Shown here: piece after piece, positions 59,300-64,000 of the stretch
Layout: every line of letters starts with the position of its first letter
Numbering within the stretch: position 1 is the stretch's first letter
NCBI GenBank assembly: GCA_009760855.2
Contig: WPIO01000104.1
Span: 1,358,501-1,422,500 of the forward strand
Direction: 5' to 3'
DNA: 64,000 nucleotides
DNA from: Cristatella mucedo
Taxonomy: Eukaryota > Bryozoa > Phylactolaemata > Cristatellidae
Position numbers and translations under genes: made by a program
The notes under the pieces: model-generated
The model's database searches: none
What the model was told of the DNA's origin: nothing
The model's input: the letters and a program-made list of their open reading frames with translations, nothing else

Positions 59300-60770
59300 C
59301 GCAAACGTTTAACTTTCAGTATCGAAGCGGCCGGCAGCGTCTTGGTGCCGATTGACAAGAGCCAAAGATGAAGGTGATGGATGAGGATGAAGGTGAAGGT
59401 GAAGGAAGAGGATGAAGAGCGATGAGAATGCGTCGCTTCGCTTCGTTTCGTCCTGGAGTCCGGTTACGCGAGCGTCCCTCCTTCTCCTCTTCCTGCTTAG
59501 CTCAATTTATAGCTTTGGCTGTAAAGGATAAAGCATGGCGTAAGAAAGCGTTTCCGGGCCGCCAGATGAATGAGTCGCCGAGCACTGGTGGTGAGCCGTC
59601 TGAGTGCAATCTCGTTCGCGAGAGGGCGCAACGATCGGCGACGAGGAAAGGCGGCGCCGGAAGCGGCAACGCCAGAAGGCTGTGCCGAAAAGGCTTCCGC
59701 GAAGGTCGACACAAAGTCGCACAGCCTCGGCCTCGAGTCGTCGCTGTCCAGCCGACTCCCGCCCCGCCGAGCGCTTTCACTCTCGCTTCTGCGGCGCTAG
59801 ATCTAGCGATCGATTAATTACAGCGATCGACCGGGAAACCGATTGACGCGATCGACTGGCGGCGGCGTTTTCGCTGGAACGGACGGCTAGAGCTACCGCT
59901 CCCGCTCTCCGCGTGAAGGAGGCGCGTATGGACGCAAGTAAGAGCCTTGATTTAAATGCAAAATTTGCGCGGCACCCTCTGAGAACTCGATCTCTTTTTT
60001 TTCTGGGCACTTCACGGGGCGAGCGAGAAAAGAAGCGCGTCGCGAGGTTAGCGCGTCACGTGACCGGCGATTAGCGCAAGCGCCCGCGCGCTCGATGCGA
60101 GTAGGAATGGGCGCGAAGTTCGAGCGCACTTTTTCCCGCACTGAGCTGAGAAAACGCTTCGGCGGCCGCGCTCTCCGCACGACCTCTCGGCGGCGGTCTC
60201 TCCGCGTCGTCTGCTCTTCGCGCTCTGCACGAGCGATCGGCGCAGCGTGCAGAGCGCAGTGTGCACGCTCCGCGTCGCTCCGCCGCACCGCTGCCACGGA
60301 CTTATCGTGCGCCGCTAAGGACGTCGCAGCTTTCGCCGCGGGAATGGCGGCTGCGCGGGGAGGGGGCGGGTCAGGGTCACCAGTGTGGCGCAGTGCTGCG
60401 GTCCTGCGCAGAGACGCTAGAGCGAGGCGGATGGAGGCGCATGGAGGCGGGCGAGGAGGGGTGAAGGAGCGATTTGCTCGTTCCAGCGAGCCACGACGTT
60501 CGCCAACCGATTTCGAGGGAATCGCGGCTGTCGCTAACGACTGTCGCAGGTGTTCGTGAGCGTTAGTTAAACTGACTTGACTGATTGCCAGACGAAGGCG
60601 ACTGCGGAAGCTCCAATAGTGCTCTAATAGTACGGCTGAACTCCAACGACGAGCCAAGAACGCGTGTACTCTTCGTAGCCGCGCGCTCTCTCTCTCTCTC
60701 TTTCTGTCTCTCTCTCTCTCTTTCTGTCTATCTCTCAAGGTTGGTTTTCCACTACTTTTTGAAGGCCTTT
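59300..60770. promoter_or_regulatory. CpG-rich island-like region
   Basis: Dense CpG between about 59640 and 60560. Several long frames occur on both strands because stops are rare in GC-rich DNA. The best start is a plus-strand ATG at about 60343 (GGGAATGGCGGC), which opens MAAARGGGGSGSPVWRSAA. The frame runs to about 60550 with an AG|GTGTTC donor-like site. A LINE/SINE tail (59967-60016) lies in the middle. Probably a promoter with an unknown first exon. Confidence 0.35.
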
Positions 60771-60779
60771 GGGTAATGG

Positions 60780-60975
60780 GATGCCGTTGTGTCAGGCGCT
60801 TGTAAGTTCGAAGCTTTTAGAGCTTGCGAACTAAAATCTCAAAGGGACTTTAGGTTGATTGGAGACGCACAGCGTGTGCGACTTGAGTTGGAAGAGTTGA
60901 TGGAATCGTACGAAGCCTGTTTTCAACCTCCATTAGGCCCACGGGTGAGTGAGGTACTCACCTTTAACCTTTGAG
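60780..60975 (-). mobile_element. Old LINE family A C-terminal remnant
   Basis: Text on plus (AGCTTGCGAACTAAAATCTC, then AAGGGACTTTAGG) is a diverged version of the family A C-terminal region on minus. Confidence 0.45.
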
Positions 60976-61026
60976 TGTTGTAGCTCTGCGAGCTGTGCGA
61001 CACCGATAAGCGCCTTGATAGTGACT

Positions 61027-61345
61027 GAGCTCTCTTAATGCTTTAATGAATGAATGCGTTTTATTTATATAATATTAAATGATTTATTTAATAATAATTT
61101 AATCTTTAATTAATTAATTAAAGCCGCTATGCAAACACAAGCGTTTTAAAGAAAGTATTACGGATAGAAATTGCCGTAGCAAGAGAACGAAAGCTCTCTT
61201 AAAGCTTTAATGAATGAATGCATTCTATTTATTTAATATTAAATCATTTATTTAATAACAATTTAATCTTTAATTAATTAATTAAAGCCGCTATGCAAAC
61301 ACAAATGTTTACGGATAGAAATGGCCGAAGCAAGAGAAGGAAAGG
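61027..61345. repeat. Tandem duplication of about 160 bp
   Basis: Two adjacent copies share CTTTAATGAATGAATGC, TTTAATCTTTAATTAATTAA and GCCGCTATGCAAACACAA in order. They differ by small gaps. Confidence 0.9.
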
Positions 61346-61499
61346 GACCGAAAAGTGTGTCGCAGTCTGCTCGAGTCAATGGAATGCTGCCTAATGGAGT
61401 CCACTGATGGTCTTCGCTTGTCTCGCTGTGGAAGTTTCGAAACTAATGACACAAAAGATTAACTTTCAAGTTTGTTAATAATATTAAGGATTAGGAATT

Positions 61500-62045
61500 T
61501 GCATGTGGCCCTCAGAGAACGAGATCTCTTTCTTGGGACTTGTGCTGAAAATGGAGCTGGTCAATATGCTTAGTAACAAAATGCACGGCGACAGCACGGT
61601 ACACAAGGTAACGCAAAGGACGATTCACACGAACCCAGCGAATGCTGTGAAGAGCGGATGCTATTTTATTTATTTATTTATTTATTTATTTTAGCTTCCT
61701 TTTGAATGCCATCATGTCACTACTGTCGCAACGTGATTCGCGAGTGAGTTTCAAGCTCTGGGAGCATACGGACAAAAGGCACTGTCTCCAACATAAACTA
61801 AAGGCTTGTACGAGGTATAACGTAAAGATTTAATTCAGAAAAGTGGTTGCTAGATGCCTAGCCTGGTGTGGAGTTGTTCTGAAAGGTAGACTGGAGCCAG
61901 TAAATGATTGGAACCTAAAAGTGAGTGACGTAACCTTGAAGTCGATGCGCCGCTTGACTCACAGCCAGTGCAGGTTGGCGAGGGGTGCTGTGATGTGGCA
62001 ACTGCGCCGCTCATGACAGACAAACCTGGCCGCCGAGCTGCGTGC
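61500..62045 (-). mobile_element. LINE family A 3' fragment, diverged
   Basis: A tail-less hairpin remnant at about 61505-61550, 3' UTR, a (TATT)n run at 61665-61692, then C-terminal ORF2 text (RRSCHITAPLANLHWL on minus) to about 62040. Confidence 0.65.
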
Positions 62046-62049
62046 TAAT

Positions 62050-62215
62050 CGTAAGTGCCCCCGGATCTTACCCCAGCGGTAACGTACTAGCTCTTCAAGA
62101 CATGGATTCAAGGTCATGGATTCGAGTCCGTCAGTGGGCAATCGCTTATTGTCCACTGCCAGCATTAGTGATAGCCGGTACGACTATTCTGCCGCTATAA
62201 AAATGAGGCTCATAA
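62050..62215 (+). mobile_element. Possible tRNA-derived SINE, plus strand
   Basis: An A-box-like CCCCAGCGGTAACG and a B box GGATTCGAGTCCG lie about 55 bp apart. A short body follows. Only one copy was seen. Confidence 0.35.
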
Positions 62216-62224
62216 ATCAGCTTA

Positions 62225-62425
62225 TTATTATTATAAGTGACTAAATAAATAGGCCGAAAGACCTACAAGTATTGAGTTACCGAAGTCGATACATGATGTC
62301 GTAAATGCCTGGACCAGCTTGGATGTAGTATCCCTGTCTAAGCAGGCAGGAATCTTTAATATTTCATGAAGGTAAAAGTCGGCAGACTTGGCTGGGGAGC
62401 TGATGCGGTCATTTTGATTTAACAT
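62225..62425 (-). mobile_element. LINE family A middle fragment
   Basis: The minus strand encodes KIPACLDRDTTSKLVQAF and SCIDFGNS, the block that follows the RT core in intact copies. Confidence 0.65.
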
Positions 62426-62447
62426 ATAATATATATATATATATATA

Positions 62448-62590
62448 TGTATAATTCATTTATATAGCGCCCCAAGAGAACTTAATCTCTATTCAGGCGC
62501 TTCACATATGCCTCGGGGCTCGAGCCCACGACCTCAGCCAGACCTTGGTCGGGACGAGCACCTTAACCGCTAGACCAAACCAGCTCGGCA
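62448..62590 (-). mobile_element. SINE family 2 copy
   Basis: Head with TGGTCTAGCGGTTAAGGTG and GGCTCGAGCCCC on minus. The 3' hairpin pairs AGCGCC (62466-62471) with GGCGCT (62496-62501). Confidence 0.8.
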
Positions 62591-62725
62591 ATACAGCCTC
62601 TTTTATATTGCGACATAAGAGCGTTTACGGCTATCGCCGCCGCTTGCAGCAGCAATAAAGGATCGCCCACTTCGGGACCGAGGTCGTGAATGGCCACTGC
62701 CTTATCTAGTATACCATCACGGCTC
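62588..62725 (-). mobile_element. SINE family 1 copy, 5' part diverged
   Basis: Body ATTGCGACATAAGAGCG...GCTTGCAGCAGCAATAAAGG matches the other family 1 copies. It directly abuts a family 2 SINE. Confidence 0.65.
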
Positions 62726-62739
62726 ACGGGTCATCAAGT

Positions 62740-64000
62740 GGAAGAACACTTTGAAACAGGATACTGAGATTTCGTGTAGATGTAATTTGTCATGTTGGAT
62801 CGGCGCATCTCTATTCCCTTAAGTCTACGGAAGATACGCTGGTTATGAGCCGATTGCGAGGGTTAAGCGTTCCACTTTCCGAGTCACCCTATGCCGGCTA
62901 ATAGCTGGCAGGTTAGTTCGTCGTAATTGAACGTGGGAGATTTTTGTGCCACTAAGTGCGCATCTCAGCAACACACACTGCTCGGGAGTTGAGAGATTCA
63001 GAGATGCCGAAAGGCACGAAGGAATCAATGCCCAGGTGCGGCTCCAGGTGCGGCTTCAGGTTCCGCTTCGTGATTATATTCAAATGCTCAGTAAAAGCAG
63101 CACCTGCCGATGCGCCGACGCCTGGCCCAAGCACGCAGCGGCGACTAGCGGTTCGACAGCACGTGACCCAAAGCGCGTGAACCCAAGCACGTGACCAGCG
63201 GTTCGACAGGCGCAGTAAGGTTCGTAAGGCGGTCAGTGATTAAGCGCCCGCATTCAGCTTTGGTTCGGTCCGGGACAGCAGGAAATTCCGCAGTCGCCCC
63301 GCCCCGCACCTGCTTAGGGCGCTGGCTGCTGAAAGCAGCAATTGACCTCAATTCTCTCGCGGAAAACGCTGCGCCGCTCGCACGCACGGCCTAAGCATTC
63401 TGGCACGTTGCATTCCTTCACGCTGCGTCAAGCTTGCAGCTTCGGCAGGAAGAGGAGGAGCCGGAAGAAGCAGGAGAACGGAAGGAGAACGTGACGCTGC
63501 GGAAGGACGAGCACGCTGCTGCGCTGCTGCTGCGTGCTCGTCCTCGCACGAATGCCGACGCAGCAGCGTGCGCCGCAGTCGCGAGGCATTCGATGTGCTC
63601 GCTGTGTCGACGCGACGGATACACTCGGATCTCTTCTTTTCGAGGTCTCGAGGCAGAAGAGGCGAAAGAAGCGAGCAGAGGAAAGGAATGAAGAGTAGGG
63701 AGCTCTCGCAATGAAGAGAGCAAAAAAGCAATGGCAGAACCGCGAGATAAACGAGTGCAGCGCTCGCCGTCTGCTGGTGGCCCATCGCTTCGGGCCAGTG
63801 GCAGAGCAGCCCGTACCGGGGACTAGTTGGAGCTAGTCCAAAAAACCTCTGACGCTGCTACACTGCTAACACGACTACCAGGACTCCGGCTGCTGCTGCT
63901 ACTTATGGCAGTTGCCGTTTGCTATTCTTTATGGTTTTGTCAAGGTCAACTCTAATTCGAGGACTGTTCCTTCCCTTCTGCTCTGCAGTTAGGCTGACTT
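62740..64000. other. GC-rich right end, no certain gene
   Basis: CpG- and CACGTG-containing sequence lies at 63130-63210, where AGCGGTTCGACAG occurs twice. A perfect hairpin is at 63504-63544. Frames on both strands are low-complexity Arg/Ala/Ser/Leu. It may be a promoter region for a gene past the right edge. Confidence 0.35.
63504..63544. repeat. Perfect hairpin with 13-bp arms
   Basis: AGGACGAGCACGC (63504-63516) and its exact complement (63532-63544) flank a 15-nt CTG/GCG-rich loop. Confidence 0.9.

Noticed and set aside
59893-60738. 281-codon minus-strand Arg/Ala-rich frame
   Set aside because: GC-rich DNA has few stops. The frame crosses a CT microsatellite and a LINE/SINE tail, with no domain.
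63348-63785. 145-codon minus-strand frame with hydrophobic start (signal-peptide-like)
   Set aside because: Low-complexity Leu/Ser/Arg sequence spanning the hairpin, no domain and no splice support. Left as unassigned.

Overview
The window is nuclear DNA from an animal. It has spliced genes with GT-AG introns, tRNA-derived SINEs, and many copies of CR1/L2-type non-LTR retrotransposons. It also carries a Ty3/gypsy element and long GA/CT microsatellites. The repeat types and intron structure fit an invertebrate metazoan, possibly a marine one. The species cannot be fixed from the sequence. No bacterial-type operons, rRNA genes, CRISPR arrays or independent tRNA genes were seen.

Layout. (1) 201-9405, minus strand: most of a NOP9 gene (Pumilio-repeat nucleolar protein), eight coding exons whose phases all fit, continuing past the left edge. 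Its introns hold GA tracts, LINE and SINE pieces and a 26-bp palindrome. (2) 9.5-12.1 kb: intergenic, with a 21-bp tandem repeat and a possible LTR remnant. (3) 12.3-21.4 kb, minus strand: a TRIM-like locus. A C-terminal propeller exon (12275-13210) and a broken RING/B-box/coiled-coil part (20374-21376) are separated by about 7 kb rich in LINEs. (4) 23.7-24.5 kb: a second propeller exon, intact. (5) 28.7-29.6 kb: an eroded ORF ending in a PCNA-binding-type motif, beside an RFX X-box-like palindrome. (6) 32.9-38.8 kb and 53.3-59.1 kb: a 5.8-kb segmental duplication. Each copy has a short first exon (MDNSA) and a single-exon propeller gene on the minus strand. The left copy is broken by indels; the right one is open. 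(7) 42.4-45.5 kb: a dead Ty3/gypsy element cut in its integrase by a LINE. (8) 48.2-50.2 and 57.5-58.1 kb: more LINEs. (9) 59.3-60.6 and 62.9-63.8 kb: GC- and CpG-rich sequence without a certain gene.

The four propeller exons (12.3k, 23.7k, 33k, 53k) appear to be one locally expanded family. All are on the minus strand and all start in the same splice phase. The most unusual repeat signal is a 3'-terminal stem-loop shared by the main LINE family and a tRNA-headed SINE. Paired base changes in the stem suggest that the SINE uses the LINE's enzyme. Splice sites were read by eye and no database was searched. LINE and SINE edges are approximate.
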